NCBI RefSeq assembly: GCF_020042665.1
Contig: NZ_CP083376.1
Coordinates: forward strand, 4,004,001-4,068,000
Origin: Pseudoxanthomonas sp. X-1
GTDB lineage: Bacteria > Pseudomonadota > Gammaproteobacteria > Xanthomonadales > Xanthomonadaceae
Length of the DNA: 64,000 nt
Direction of reading: 5' to 3'
Part shown: positions 18,601 through 25,237 of the stretch, piece by piece
How positions within the stretch are numbered: the first letter of the stretch is position 1
Layout: each line of letters begins with the position of its first letter
Translations under genes and position numbers: made by a program
Notes under the pieces: model-generated
What the model was told of the DNA's origin: nothing
The model's database searches: none
The model's input: only the letters and a program-made list of their open reading frames with translations

Positions 18601-19064
18601 CGCCGCAGGATGCGCCGCCCTCGCTGACGCCCGCGGGCCACGCGCCGACCACGCTGGCCGACGTGATCGGCCGCGACGCGCAGGTGACCGTAGCCGGCCA
18701 GGCGGCGCCGGCGCTCGTCGACGACGATGGCGAGACGGTGACGGCGCTGCCCGGTGGCCAGGCGCAGATCGACATCGCCCTGGCCAGTCCCGTGCAGCCG
18801 ACGTTCTACACGCTCACCAGCGGTGCGCGCGCCATCGAGCACGCCCGCTGGACGCTGGAGGCGCGGCGCGGCAACGGCGGCTGGCAGGCCATCGACACGC
18901 GCAGCGACGAGGCCTTCCCCTGGACGCTGCAGACCCGGCCGTTCCGCATTGCCAAGCCGGGGACCTTCGATGCTTATCGCTTGCGTCTGGAGGCGCCGGG
19001 CCGCACCGAGCTGGCCGAGATCCAGCTGCTCGCCCCGCATGAGCCGGTGCCGCTGAAGGAGTAA
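15672..19064 (+). CDS. GH92 alpha-1,2-mannosidase, secreted
   Basis: 1130 residues with a signal peptide (LLTLAVAAALWLPVGASAQ, cleavage near residue 42). Residues 45-220 form an N-terminal beta-rich region, then the GH92 (alpha/alpha)6 module. The family signature GYPGDEDNGEMSAWYVLASM lies at about residues 872-891, with WGNDYTESSGW near 757 and HSNQTAHHIAW near 834 holding other conserved acidic and His residues. GH92 enzymes are calcium-dependent exo-mannosidases that trim alpha-1,2-mannose from glycans such as N-glycans. It stands alone, without an N-glycan utilisation cluster beside it, and begins a single-gene unit after a repeat-rich gap. Confidence 0.92.
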   Translation: MRPSASSPSFALRTAPAYARRQGLLTLAVAAALWLPVGASAQTAFSTSFEDGQPAPGAAKDSGVQLRIGNGPKAPYTAKADAGYSGVRALGYAGGDGRAQLFKVDTVIEADTTLSWLVLPEIVDGDTVASTHVSLDAVLDDGTRVSATPARDQHGFALGARAQGESKSLYPQQWARKAVRLGDVPALRGKRVVAIELELQPGAGKTARGWIDDVALGEVTQPKRSAPTDWVLTTRGTQANSTFSRGNNFPATAVPHGFNFWTPVTDAGSLSWLYHWNEKNDAANRPRLQALALSHEPSPWMGDRQTFQVMPSLERGVPEADRAKRALAFSHDNELARPQQYRVRFDNGIVAALAPTDHAAVFEFDFPEGGDANLLFDNVDARAGLTLDAKTQTLSGYTDVRSGLSTGATRMFVYASFDAPWQRSGSIETGRPTGYIKFAQGTRKVSMRIATSLISLDQARHNLALEVREDDTVASVAARAQQQWDTLLGKLQVDGASEDQRTTLYSNLYRLHLYPNSAFENVGSQAQPQWRYASQNSWSDKATEGSSVRSFAPIRDGKVYVNNGLWDTFRTAWPAYGLLDAPHAGALIDGFLEQYRAGGWVARWSSPGYADLMVGTSSDVAFADAYAKGIAGFDARLAYEAALKNATVVSPDRHVGRKGMAHSLFRGYADTETHEGMSWTLEGTLNDFGIATMAQGLSRTAASARDKQRYDEEAEYFRYRAAEYANLFDRDVGFFQGRKPDGHWRVDAKDYDPRVWGNDYTESSGWTFAFTAAHDGNGLAALYGGRDALARKLDQYFATQETADPKFSGSYRGVIHEMTEARDVRMGMYAHSNQTAHHIAWMYLYAGQPWKTQALTREVLSRLYLGSEIGQGYPGDEDNGEMSAWYVLASMGLYPLRMGSPDYVIGSPLFKQSTLALPGGRQLIVRAANNAPENVYVQSLKVNGKPWTRTWIPHALLAQGATLDFVMGPTPSKWGSAPQDAPPSLTPAGHAPTTLADVIGRDAQVTVAGQAAPALVDDDGETVTALPGGQAQIDIALASPVQPTFYTLTSGARAIEHARWTLEARRGNGGWQAIDTRSDEAFPWTLQTRPFRIAKPGTFDAYRLRLEAPGRTELAEIQLLAPHEPVPLKE

Positions 19065-19153
19065 GCGAAGGGATCAGGTGCCCATGGGTGCAAGCTCCGA
19101 GCCGAGGCCGGGGATCACCCGCTCCCGGCCCAGCCCAGGCCCCGTTACAAGCC

Positions 19154-19231
19154 GTCGTTCCCGCGAACGCGGGAACCCAGCGCCTTCGTGCTTCCTTGCG
19201 AAAGTCCATGGATTCCCGCGTTCGCGGGAAT
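19154..19231. repeat. Pair of short inverted GTTCCCGCG hairpins
   Basis: Two palindromic hairpins face each other: GTTCCCGCG-AA-CGCGGGAAC at 19157-19176 and ATTCCCGCG-TT-CGCGGGAAT at 19212-19231. Together with flanking bases they form a larger inverted unit of about 80 bases between the GH92 gene and the convergent hydrolase gene. A third copy is at 38123-38142. Such units are common dispersed repeats; they may also act as bidirectional terminators. Confidence 0.7.
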
Positions 19232-19284
19232 GACGGTGGGGCTGCATCGGGCGGCGGTAGGAGAAGGGCGGGAGTGCCGGTCCC

Positions 19285-20784
19285 TCACTGTCCCTGCAGC
19301 TGCGCGAGCCGCTGGCGCAGGCGCCTGGACTCGGGCTTCAGCGCGATCATCTTCTGCACCTGCGCGATCGCCGCTTGGCGATTGCCCGTTTCGCGATAGA
19401 CGTCGGCCAGGCTGTCCAGCGCGTCCAGCGAAGTGGGATGGATCCGTGCATTGAACTCCAGCACGGCCACCGCCTTGTCCGCCGCCTTGCGCTTCAGCAG
19501 GTCGCCGGCGACCTGTTCCAGCGGCTGGCCCGGGAAGTCGTAGCGCTGCGGCTTCTCGGCCCACTGCTGGTCGAGCCAGCGCTTGAGCTGCGCTGCATCC
19601 AGGCCGTCGGCCTGCTTGTACAGCTCCCAGTGGACGGAGGTCCGCAGCACCGGGCGCGGCTTGCCGGCCAGGATGGCTTCCACCGCGTCACGCGCCGCCT
19701 CGACGCTGTCGTCCTGGGCGTTGTTGGTCAGCATCACGATCTGGATGCCCTGCTCGGGCAGCAGCGTCAGATCCGACTTGAAGCCGCGCCAGTCGCCGCC
19801 GTGGGTGACCATGGGCCGGCCGAGCGCGGAGTCCACCAGCTTGAAGCCGAAGCCGTACGGCACCTCGCTGCCGTCGGACAGCGTGGCCCGCGTCGTGGCC
19901 AGCGCCCAGTTGGCCTTGGACATCGCCCGCCCCTGCTGCAGCGCGTCGGCCCACAGCTGCAGGTCGTGCGTGGTGGAGTAGATGCCGCCGGGACCGACGG
20001 GATAGAAGTTCGGGATCTGGTCGAACGGCTTGCGACTGCCATCCGGGCGGACGATGAAGCCCCACGCGCGCGGCTGGATCAGCGCATCGTTGTCCGGCAG
20101 GCGCACGCGCGTGTGCGTCATGCCCAGCGGAGTGAAGAACTCCCGCTGCAGATAGTCGGCGTAGTCCATGCCCGAGACGCGGCCGACGATCTGGGCGAGC
20201 AGGATGTAGCCCGTATTGCTGTACTCGAACGCCGAGCCGGGCGCGAACGACAGCGGCGCCTTGTGCTCGACCAGCAGCGACACCGCCTCATCGCCGCGCA
20301 TCGCGGTGGTGACCTCGCCGCGCTTGAGCAGCTGGGTGTACAGCGGGAAGACGTCCGGCACGCCCGAGGTATGCGTCAGCAGCTGGCGCAGGGTGACGTC
20401 GGCGTACGGCAGCTGCGGCAGGTACTTGGCGGCCGGGTCGTCCAGGGCCAGCTGTCCGCGCTCGACCAGGCGCAGCACGGCCGCGGCCGCGAATTGCTTG
20501 CTGACCGAGCCGATGTCGAATGCGTGGTCCACCGTCAGCTTGGCCTGCGCGCTGGCGTCGGCGTCTCCCAGCGCGTCCTGGTAGACGAGCTTGCCGTGCT
20601 GGGTCACCAGGAAGCTGCCGTTGCAGACCCGGACGGCGTGGCAGTTCTCGAAATAGCGCGCGACTTCGGCCGACCGGGCGGACGGTGCGTCGGGCGCGCC
20701 CGCGAACACGGGCAGGACCGCGCACGACAGCGCGACCACGGCCAGGCGCGGCATGCGCTGGCCAAGCTTGCGTAAAGCCTTCAT
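19285..20784 (-). CDS. Secreted serine beta-lactamase-family hydrolase with TPR-like C-terminus
   Basis: 499 residues from the ATG at 20784 with AAGGA upstream. Signal peptide at about 1-29 (AVVALSCAVLPVFAGA). The penicillin-binding fold has SVSK at 93-96, YSN at 188-190 and HGG at 328-330, so the catalytic Ser, Lys and Tyr are present. After about residue 430 there is a tetratricopeptide-like repeat (DALDSLADVYRETGNRQAAI). Class C-like serine hydrolases of this type act as D-Ala peptidases or esterases; the substrate is unknown. A 23-base palindrome at its promoter matches one at the divergent GntR gene, so that regulator probably controls it. Confidence 0.88.
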   Translation of the reverse strand: MKALRKLGQRMPRLAVVALSCAVLPVFAGAPDAPSARSAEVARYFENCHAVRVCNGSFLVTQHGKLVYQDALGDADASAQAKLTVDHAFDIGSVSKQFAAAAVLRLVERGQLALDDPAAKYLPQLPYADVTLRQLLTHTSGVPDVFPLYTQLLKRGEVTTAMRGDEAVSLLVEHKAPLSFAPGSAFEYSNTGYILLAQIVGRVSGMDYADYLQREFFTPLGMTHTRVRLPDNDALIQPRAWGFIVRPDGSRKPFDQIPNFYPVGPGGIYSTTHDLQLWADALQQGRAMSKANWALATTRATLSDGSEVPYGFGFKLVDSALGRPMVTHGGDWRGFKSDLTLLPEQGIQIVMLTNNAQDDSVEAARDAVEAILAGKPRPVLRTSVHWELYKQADGLDAAQLKRWLDQQWAEKPQRYDFPGQPLEQVAGDLLKRKAADKAVAVLEFNARIHPTSLDALDSLADVYRETGNRQAAIAQVQKMIALKPESRRLRQRLAQLQGQ

Positions 20785-20805
20785 CGAATGATTTCCTTTG
20801 TCTTT

Positions 20806-20828
20806 CTGTACTATTACAAGTAGTACAG
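20806..20828. promoter_or_regulatory. Operator palindrome CTGTACTA-N7-TAGTACAG
   Basis: A perfect 8-base inverted repeat with a 7-base spacer, 22 bases upstream of the hydrolase start. The same TGTACTA-N7-TAGTACA architecture recurs exactly 100 bases away at the GntR gene. It is a likely binding site for that GntR dimer. Confidence 0.65.
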
Positions 20829-20835
20829 ATGGATT

Positions 20836-20865
20836 AAAAAAAAGACGCCTGCCTGGGCGGGCGTC
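20836..20865 (-). terminator. Intrinsic-terminator-like hairpin on the minus strand
   Basis: Arms GACGCCTGCC and GGCGGGCGTC pair with one G-U. Read on the minus strand the hairpin is followed by a run of eight T (the A-run at 20836-20843). It sits between two divergent genes, upstream of the hydrolase operator, so it would stop minus-strand transcription that enters from the GntR side rather than end a gene. Confidence 0.6.
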
Positions 20866-20905
20866 GCTGCGATCGGCGGCTGGCTGGACAGCCGTCAGTG
20901 CCAAC

Positions 20906-20926
20906 TGTACTATTTGTATTAGTACA
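20906..20926. promoter_or_regulatory. Operator palindrome TGTACTA-N7-TAGTACA
   Basis: A perfect 7-base inverted repeat with a 7-base spacer, 19 bases upstream of the GntR start codon. It matches the site at 20806-20828. This position allows repression of the regulator and ABC operon by blocking the promoter. Confidence 0.65.
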
Positions 20927-20945
20927 CATCAACAGGAGCCGTGCC

Positions 20946-21356
20946 ATGGCCCGGACCGCAGCGCTGATGATCCAGATCGCCACCGGCGATCCGCGTCCCA
21001 TCGTCCGCCAGATCACCGATGCGGTCCGGATGCGGATCGCGACCGGTGAACTGGCCCATGGCCAACAGCTGCCCAGCGTGCGCGGGCTGGCGCAGCAGTT
21101 GACGGTCAATCCCAACACGGTCGCCAAGGCCTACGCCGAGCTGGTGGCCGAAGGCTGGCTCGATGCGCGGCAAGGCATGGGCTTCTACGTCGCACCGCCG
21201 CGGCAACGGCTCTCCGATGCCGAGCGCGAACGCCGGCTGGACGAGGCGGTCGCCAAGTTCGTCAACGAGGTGGTCCCGCTCGGGCTGCCCTCCGGCAAGG
21301 TGCAGGACCGCATCGCCGATGCGTTCGAGCGCGCGCTCCCGCGCAAGAGCGCCTGA
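20946..21356 (+). CDS. GntR-family regulator, YtrA type
   Basis: 136 residues from ATG 20946 (AGGAG 7 bases before). The N-terminal winged helix (IVRQITDAVRMRIATGELAH, then LPSVRGLAQQLTVNPNTVAK) is followed only by a short dimerisation helix region, the hallmark of the YtrA subgroup. These proteins usually repress an ABC transporter operon that they belong to. Its TGA overlaps the ATG of the ATPase gene (TGATG). Two matching palindromes flank the divergent promoter, so I infer control of the hydrolase as well. Confidence 0.9.
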   Translation: MARTAALMIQIATGDPRPIVRQITDAVRMRIATGELAHGQQLPSVRGLAQQLTVNPNTVAKAYAELVAEGWLDARQGMGFYVAPPRQRLSDAERERRLDEAVAKFVNEVVPLGLPSGKVQDRIADAFERALPRKSA

Positions 21357-22297
21357 TGGGCACGCCCGACTCCCCGAGCGCCCTGGACGGCACGCAGGAC
21401 CTGGCGATCGAGACGACGCAGCTGAGCAAGCGCTACGGAGACAAGTTCGCGCTGGACGGGCTGGACCTGCGCATCCGCCGTGGACAGATCCATGCCATGG
21501 TCGGCGCCAACGGGGCGGGCAAGTCGACGCTGTTCCGCATCCTGCTTGGCTTCCTCTCGCCCAGCAGCGGGCACGCGCGCATCCTCGGCCGCGACAGCCA
21601 GCAGCTGACGCCCGGCGATCGCGCGCGCATCGGCTTCGTCAACGAGGAACACACGCTGCCGGGCTGGATGCGGGTCAGCGAGATCACCGCCATGCAGCGC
21701 CGCCAGTATCCGCAGTGGAGCCAGCCGGTGTTCGATGAGGTCATCGGCCACTACCGGCTGCTTCCCACGCAGAAGATCGCCCAGCTCTCGCGCGGTGAAC
21801 GCGCCGGGTTCAACCTGGCCATGGCCCTGGCGCAGCGGCCGGCGCTGCTGATCCTCGACGAACCCACCCTGGGCCTGGACGTGGTCGCCAAGCGCGCGTT
21901 CCTGGAATCGCTGCTGCACACCAACGCCATGCAGGACGGCACGGTCCTCTACTGCTCGCACCAGATGGAAGAGATCGAGCGCATCGCCGACAACCTGATC
22001 CTGCTCGAGGACGGCAGGCTCAGGCACATGTCGGCACCGGAGGCGTTCTGCGAGCGCGTGACCTACTGGATCGCGGACATCCCGTTCAAGGGTCCAGCGC
22101 ACGGGACGATTCCCGGCCTGATGGAAGCGCGCACGCTCGACGGCCTGCAGCACTACCTGGTGCTCGACCAGGACGAGACCTTCGCCGAATTCCTGCGCGC
22201 CGCGGGCGCGCGCTCGATCAACGCCATGCCGGTCAGCCTGGACCGCGCGGTCAACGCCTTCCTCTCGATGCGCCACGCGGCGCCGCCGGCGCACTGA
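21356..22297 (+). CDS. ABC transporter ATP-binding protein
   Basis: 313 residues. Walker A GANGAGKST at 50-58, signature LSRGE at 144-148, Walker B LLILDEP at 164-170, with a His-like switch later (YCSHQ). The C-terminal extension after residue 220 is typical of drug or bacitracin-type exporters. It is translationally coupled to the YtrA regulator and followed after 21 bases by a large membrane protein that is probably its permease. The substrate is unknown; YtrA-type loci often respond to cell-envelope antibiotics. Confidence 0.92.
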   Translation: MGTPDSPSALDGTQDLAIETTQLSKRYGDKFALDGLDLRIRRGQIHAMVGANGAGKSTLFRILLGFLSPSSGHARILGRDSQQLTPGDRARIGFVNEEHTLPGWMRVSEITAMQRRQYPQWSQPVFDEVIGHYRLLPTQKIAQLSRGERAGFNLAMALAQRPALLILDEPTLGLDVVAKRAFLESLLHTNAMQDGTVLYCSHQMEEIERIADNLILLEDGRLRHMSAPEAFCERVTYWIADIPFKGPAHGTIPGLMEARTLDGLQHYLVLDQDETFAEFLRAAGARSINAMPVSLDRAVNAFLSMRHAAPPAH

Positions 22298-22318
22298 CGC
22301 CCGTCCTGGAGAAACACC

Positions 22319-24124
22319 ATGTGGAGCCTGTTCAAGGTCGAGTGCGTGCGCTTCCGCGCCTGGGCCCTCATCGCCGCGGCCGTGCACCTGTGCGCGCTCG
22401 GGTTCGGCACGCGTCTGGCCGATCTGGCGCAGCAGACCCTGCCCGTCTATCGCGCGATGGGCAGCGTCTATGCCCTGGCGGGCGTGCTGCTGGGTCTCTA
22501 CCAGATGGGCGGCTACCGGCGCGGCAGCCACTGGGTCACGCTGCTGCATCGCCCGGTGCCGCCGGCGCGGATCGCGCTCACCCTGTGCGCGGCCGCGGGC
22601 GTGGTCCTGCTGGCCGCGGTGCTGTTCCCGACCCTGCTGCTCGCCGCCTGGCAGCAGGGCACGACCGCGCGCGTGGTCGATCTGCGCCATTGGCTGCTGC
22701 CCGGCTCGGCGTGGCTGGTGGCGATGGCGGGCTATCTCGCCGGTGCCTTCTGGGCGCTGCGCGGGCCGCGCGCGGCGCTGGCGGCCGCCGCGCTGCTGGC
22801 CTGGCTCGCGCTCGCCGATGCGACCGGCGTCGCGATGCTGGCGGTCGAACTGGTCCTGGTGGCCTGGCTGCTGGCGCTGGTGCTGTGCGCCTTCAAGCCC
22901 GATGTCGAGGCCACGCCGCGTGGTCCGCTGGCCAGCGCGTTGCTTGCGTTGCCCTTGAGCGCGGGCGCCTATCTGGTCTTCCTGCTGCTGCTGTTCGGGC
23001 TGGAATTCCTGTGGATCGCGCAGGGCTCGCATCCGCTCAACACCGCCGTTCCGCCGCGTGGCGGTCATACCGAGGTGGAGCGCATGGAACCGCGCGCACG
23101 CATGCTCAAGGCGCTGCGCGAGGCGACGCCGCCCGATCTGGCTCCGCTGGAGGCGGCCGTCGAAGCCAACAAGCCGCAGACCCTGGCTGTCCGCCTGCGC
23201 GAACTGCCCCAGCGCAATGCGCTGGCCAACCTGGCACCGACGCAGTTCGACGATTCCGAGCGCCACATCCGCTGGACCTTCAGCCACGATCGGATGCGGC
23301 TGCAGGGCGAGCATCTGCTCGATGGCCGCGCGGTGGGCACGCTGGGGATCGGCGCAACCGGCGCCGCCTTCCCGCGCGTCGCCCTGCCGATCGGCCAGGT
23401 GCCCGGCCTGCCGGAGGGTGACACCGCACTGCTCGCCGGTGACACGCTGTACCGCTACGACAGCGCCGACCGGAACATCATGCCCCTGGTCGGCATTCGC
23501 GCCGGCGAGCCCATCATCGGTGCAGGCCGCGTCGGCGGGCGGTGGGTGCTGATGAGCGACCAGGCGCTGTATGTCTTCCGCGCAGGTGCGAACACGGGCA
23601 ATGCGCCTGCCGCGGGCGGACCGACGCGCGTTGCGTTGCCCGAGCCGAATGCGCGACTGAGCAGCATCGACCTGGTCACGCTGGACGACGGCGTGCTGGC
23701 CTGCCTGGTGTACTCGGAACTGGCGCATACCGAGGATGGGGCGCGACCGACCCGGGTCCTGTTGCGCACCTTCGACGATGGACGCCCCACCCTGCTCCAC
23801 GTCAAGCCGCTGTCCTTCGACTACCCGGCACTGCACCGCTATCGAAGCTGGTGGCCCTCGCCGGCGCTGCATGCCGTGCTGAGGCAGGCACAAGGATTGC
23901 TGGCGCCCGCCTCGCCCTTGTCCGCCGCCCCAATCCCGATGCCGATCGTGGTCCTGGCCGGTGGCCTCATGCTGGCCTCGGCGCTCATGTCGGCCTACTG
24001 GGCGCGTCGCAGGGCGCTCACCGGCCCGACGCGTCTTGCATGGATCGTGTTCTGCGCGGCCCTGGGACTGCCGGCACTGGCGGCCTTCGTGCTGATGAAG
24101 CCGCGCCCAGGAGGGCGCGCCTGA
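22319..24124 (+). CDS. ABC-associated membrane protein (putative permease)
   Basis: 601 residues. About six transmembrane helices in the first 230 residues, a long soluble region at about 235-530, then two helices near 545-590. The soluble part repeats short beta-like segments and is likely periplasmic. I do not recognise a named family. It is the only membrane component next to the ATPase, so it is probably the permease of the YtrA-regulated transporter. It ends 190 bases before the lasso-peptide regulator gene and should not be taken as the lasso exporter. Confidence 0.75.
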   Translation: MWSLFKVECVRFRAWALIAAAVHLCALGFGTRLADLAQQTLPVYRAMGSVYALAGVLLGLYQMGGYRRGSHWVTLLHRPVPPARIALTLCAAAGVVLLAAVLFPTLLLAAWQQGTTARVVDLRHWLLPGSAWLVAMAGYLAGAFWALRGPRAALAAAALLAWLALADATGVAMLAVELVLVAWLLALVLCAFKPDVEATPRGPLASALLALPLSAGAYLVFLLLLFGLEFLWIAQGSHPLNTAVPPRGGHTEVERMEPRARMLKALREATPPDLAPLEAAVEANKPQTLAVRLRELPQRNALANLAPTQFDDSERHIRWTFSHDRMRLQGEHLLDGRAVGTLGIGATGAAFPRVALPIGQVPGLPEGDTALLAGDTLYRYDSADRNIMPLVGIRAGEPIIGAGRVGGRWVLMSDQALYVFRAGANTGNAPAAGGPTRVALPEPNARLSSIDLVTLDDGVLACLVYSELAHTEDGARPTRVLLRTFDDGRPTLLHVKPLSFDYPALHRYRSWWPSPALHAVLRQAQGLLAPASPLSAAPIPMPIVVLAGGLMLASALMSAYWARRRALTGPTRLAWIVFCAALGLPALAAFVLMKPRPGGRA

Positions 24125-24314
24125 GCCCCGCCGGCCGGGGATGACGGGCGCCGACGCGTACACCGAATGTGGCTGGCGGTAACGTCGATACCCATGGTGA
24201 CGCTAGCCGATCCTTGCGCGCCTCGAGTCGCGATGATCCTTCCAGTTTTGTGGCGTGATCCGTGTAGGATCGGCCGCAGGGAGGTAGCGCAACACCGGAA
24301 TGGAGAGACGCGGG

Positions 24315-24938
24315 ATGGACCCAGCACGTTCCAAGACGGCACTGCTGTACGGCAAGGTCAGGCGCGCCCTGCAGTCCGGGCGCTATGTCCCGGGCGAGCG
24401 CATCGATCCGGCACAACTGGCCGGCGAGTTCCGTATGAGTCTGACGCCCGTGCGCTGCGCGTTGTATCGCCTTTCGGGCGAAGGCGTGATCACCACCTAC
24501 GCCCGCAACGGGTTCCAGGTGCCGCTGCCCACCGAGCTGGGGCTGCGCGATCTGTACGACTGGATGGAGCGGCTGCTGGTCATGGCCTGCGGCTCGCAGA
24601 GGCGCGATACGATGGCGCGCGACGGCGCGCCGGCCGCGATCGACGACGACCTGCCCAAGCGCACGTGGAAGCTGTTCGACGCCATCGCGCGTGAGAGCGG
24701 GCAATGGTCGCTGCACCAGGCCGTGCGCCGCACCAACGACCGGCTGGCGCCGATCCGCCGCGCCAAGCTGGAACTCATCACGGACGGCGAGGAGGAACTG
24801 GACCGACTCCAGCGACGCTACCTCGCGCGCGACACCGTGCGCCTGGAGCAGGCGCTGCACGACTACCACGCCCGCCGCAAGCAGCTGGTGCCGCAGATCG
24901 TCGCGCTGCTGGCGGAGCGCCGCGACCGCCTGCACTGA
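24315..24938 (+). CDS. GntR-family regulator of the lasso peptide locus
   Basis: 207 residues from ATG 24315 with GGAG 9 bases upstream; ATG 24300 is an alternative start. The N-terminus is a GntR winged helix (KTALLYGKVRRALQSGRYVP, then GERIDPAQLAGEFRMSLTPV). The C-terminal part is helical and FCD-like but short. It lies 113 bases before the lasso precursor gene on the same strand, so it is the natural candidate regulator. A 24-base near-perfect palindrome starts two bases after its stop. The ligand is unknown. Confidence 0.85.
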   Translation: MDPARSKTALLYGKVRRALQSGRYVPGERIDPAQLAGEFRMSLTPVRCALYRLSGEGVITTYARNGFQVPLPTELGLRDLYDWMERLLVMACGSQRRDTMARDGAPAAIDDDLPKRTWKLFDAIARESGQWSLHQAVRRTNDRLAPIRRAKLELITDGEEELDRLQRRYLARDTVRLEQALHDYHARRKQLVPQIVALLAERRDRLH

Positions 24939-24940
24939 GC

Positions 24941-24964
24941 GCACCCGAAGAATTCTTCAGGTGC
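24941..24964. promoter_or_regulatory. 24-base palindrome ahead of the lasso precursor, candidate operator
   Basis: Centre GAAGAATTCTTC is a perfect 12-base palindrome. Outer arms GCACC and GGTGC extend it to 24 bases with one mismatched pair. It lies between the GntR regulator and the lasso precursor gene. The perfect central dyad without a loop suggests a DNA-binding site for a dimer more than a terminator, and there is no T-run. Confidence 0.5.
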
Positions 24965-25011
24965 ACGACACAAATGATTTGAGAACACGCCATCGCCGTC
25001 CCAGGCTGGCC

Positions 25012-25034
25012 GTGTCATGGAATCGCCATGACAC
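25012..25034. promoter_or_regulatory. Inverted repeat GTGTCATGG-N5-CCATGACAC before the lasso precursor
   Basis: A perfect 9-base inverted repeat with a 5-base spacer, ending 5 bases before the AAGGAG ribosome binding site (25040-25045). It could be a second operator or an RNA hairpin in the 5' leader that affects translation. Confidence 0.45.
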
Positions 25035-25051
25035 AACCGAAGGAGACAGCG

Positions 25052-25192
25052 ATGGACACCAACGAGCACGTGCGCGACACCGCGCCCGCGGACATCATCG
25101 AACTGGGCGTGGCGAGCGTGGAGACCAGGGGAAGTGTCGGTGCCAATGAGCCGATAGGGGGTCACCCCGGCCCGGGGATTTCCGAGGAGTAA
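25052..25192 (+). CDS. Lasso peptide precursor, xanthomonin-like (46 aa)
   Basis: AAGGAG at 25040-25045 lies 6 bases before ATG 25052. The leader, residues 1-26, ends DIIELGVASVETR, with Thr at position -2, which lasso B peptidases require. The predicted core is GSVGANEPIGGHPGPGISEE. Gly1 and Glu7 would form a seven-residue macrolactam. Glu7, Ile9, Gly10, Gly11, Pro15 and the C-terminal GISEE match the xanthomonin core as I remember it (GGPLAGEEIGGFNVPGISEE). B and C genes follow directly, with isopeptidase and TonB receptor nearby. I calculate 1841.85 Da monoisotopic for the cyclised 20-mer; the last residues may be trimmed. A hairpin follows the stop. Confidence 0.93.
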   Translation: MDTNEHVRDTAPADIIELGVASVETRGSVGANEPIGGHPGPGISEE

Positions 25193-25195
25193 GAC

Positions 25196-25221
25196 AGGGG
25201 CGCGCCGAAAGGCGCGCCTCT
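25196..25221 (+). promoter_or_regulatory. Intercistronic stem-loop between lasso precursor and B gene
   Basis: An 11-base-pair stem, including GGCGCGCC on both sides, closed by a GAAA loop, starts 4 bases after the precursor stop and ends 17 bases before the B start. Hairpins here usually stabilise the precursor mRNA or partly terminate, so that precursor is made in excess of the enzymes. There is no T-run, so full termination is unlikely. Confidence 0.6.
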
Positions 25222-25237
25222 CTCCCGAGGGGGACGC

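Noticed and set aside
15537-19040. 1167-codon open frame on the minus strand opposite the GH92 gene
   Set aside because: Composition is shadow-like (Arg/Gly/His rich), with no domain; the plus strand has the signal peptide and GH92 motifs.
21356-24124. ABC ATPase and membrane protein as the lasso exporter (D protein)
   Set aside because: Lasso D proteins are single-chain ATPase-membrane fusions encoded after C. These two are linked to a YtrA regulator with its own operators.
21185-24163. Long minus-strand frame opposite the ABC genes
   Set aside because: No motif, low-complexity composition; Walker motifs are on the plus strand.
24941-24964. Palindrome as the terminator of the GntR gene
   Set aside because: No T-run and no natural loop; the perfect central dyad fits a DNA site better.
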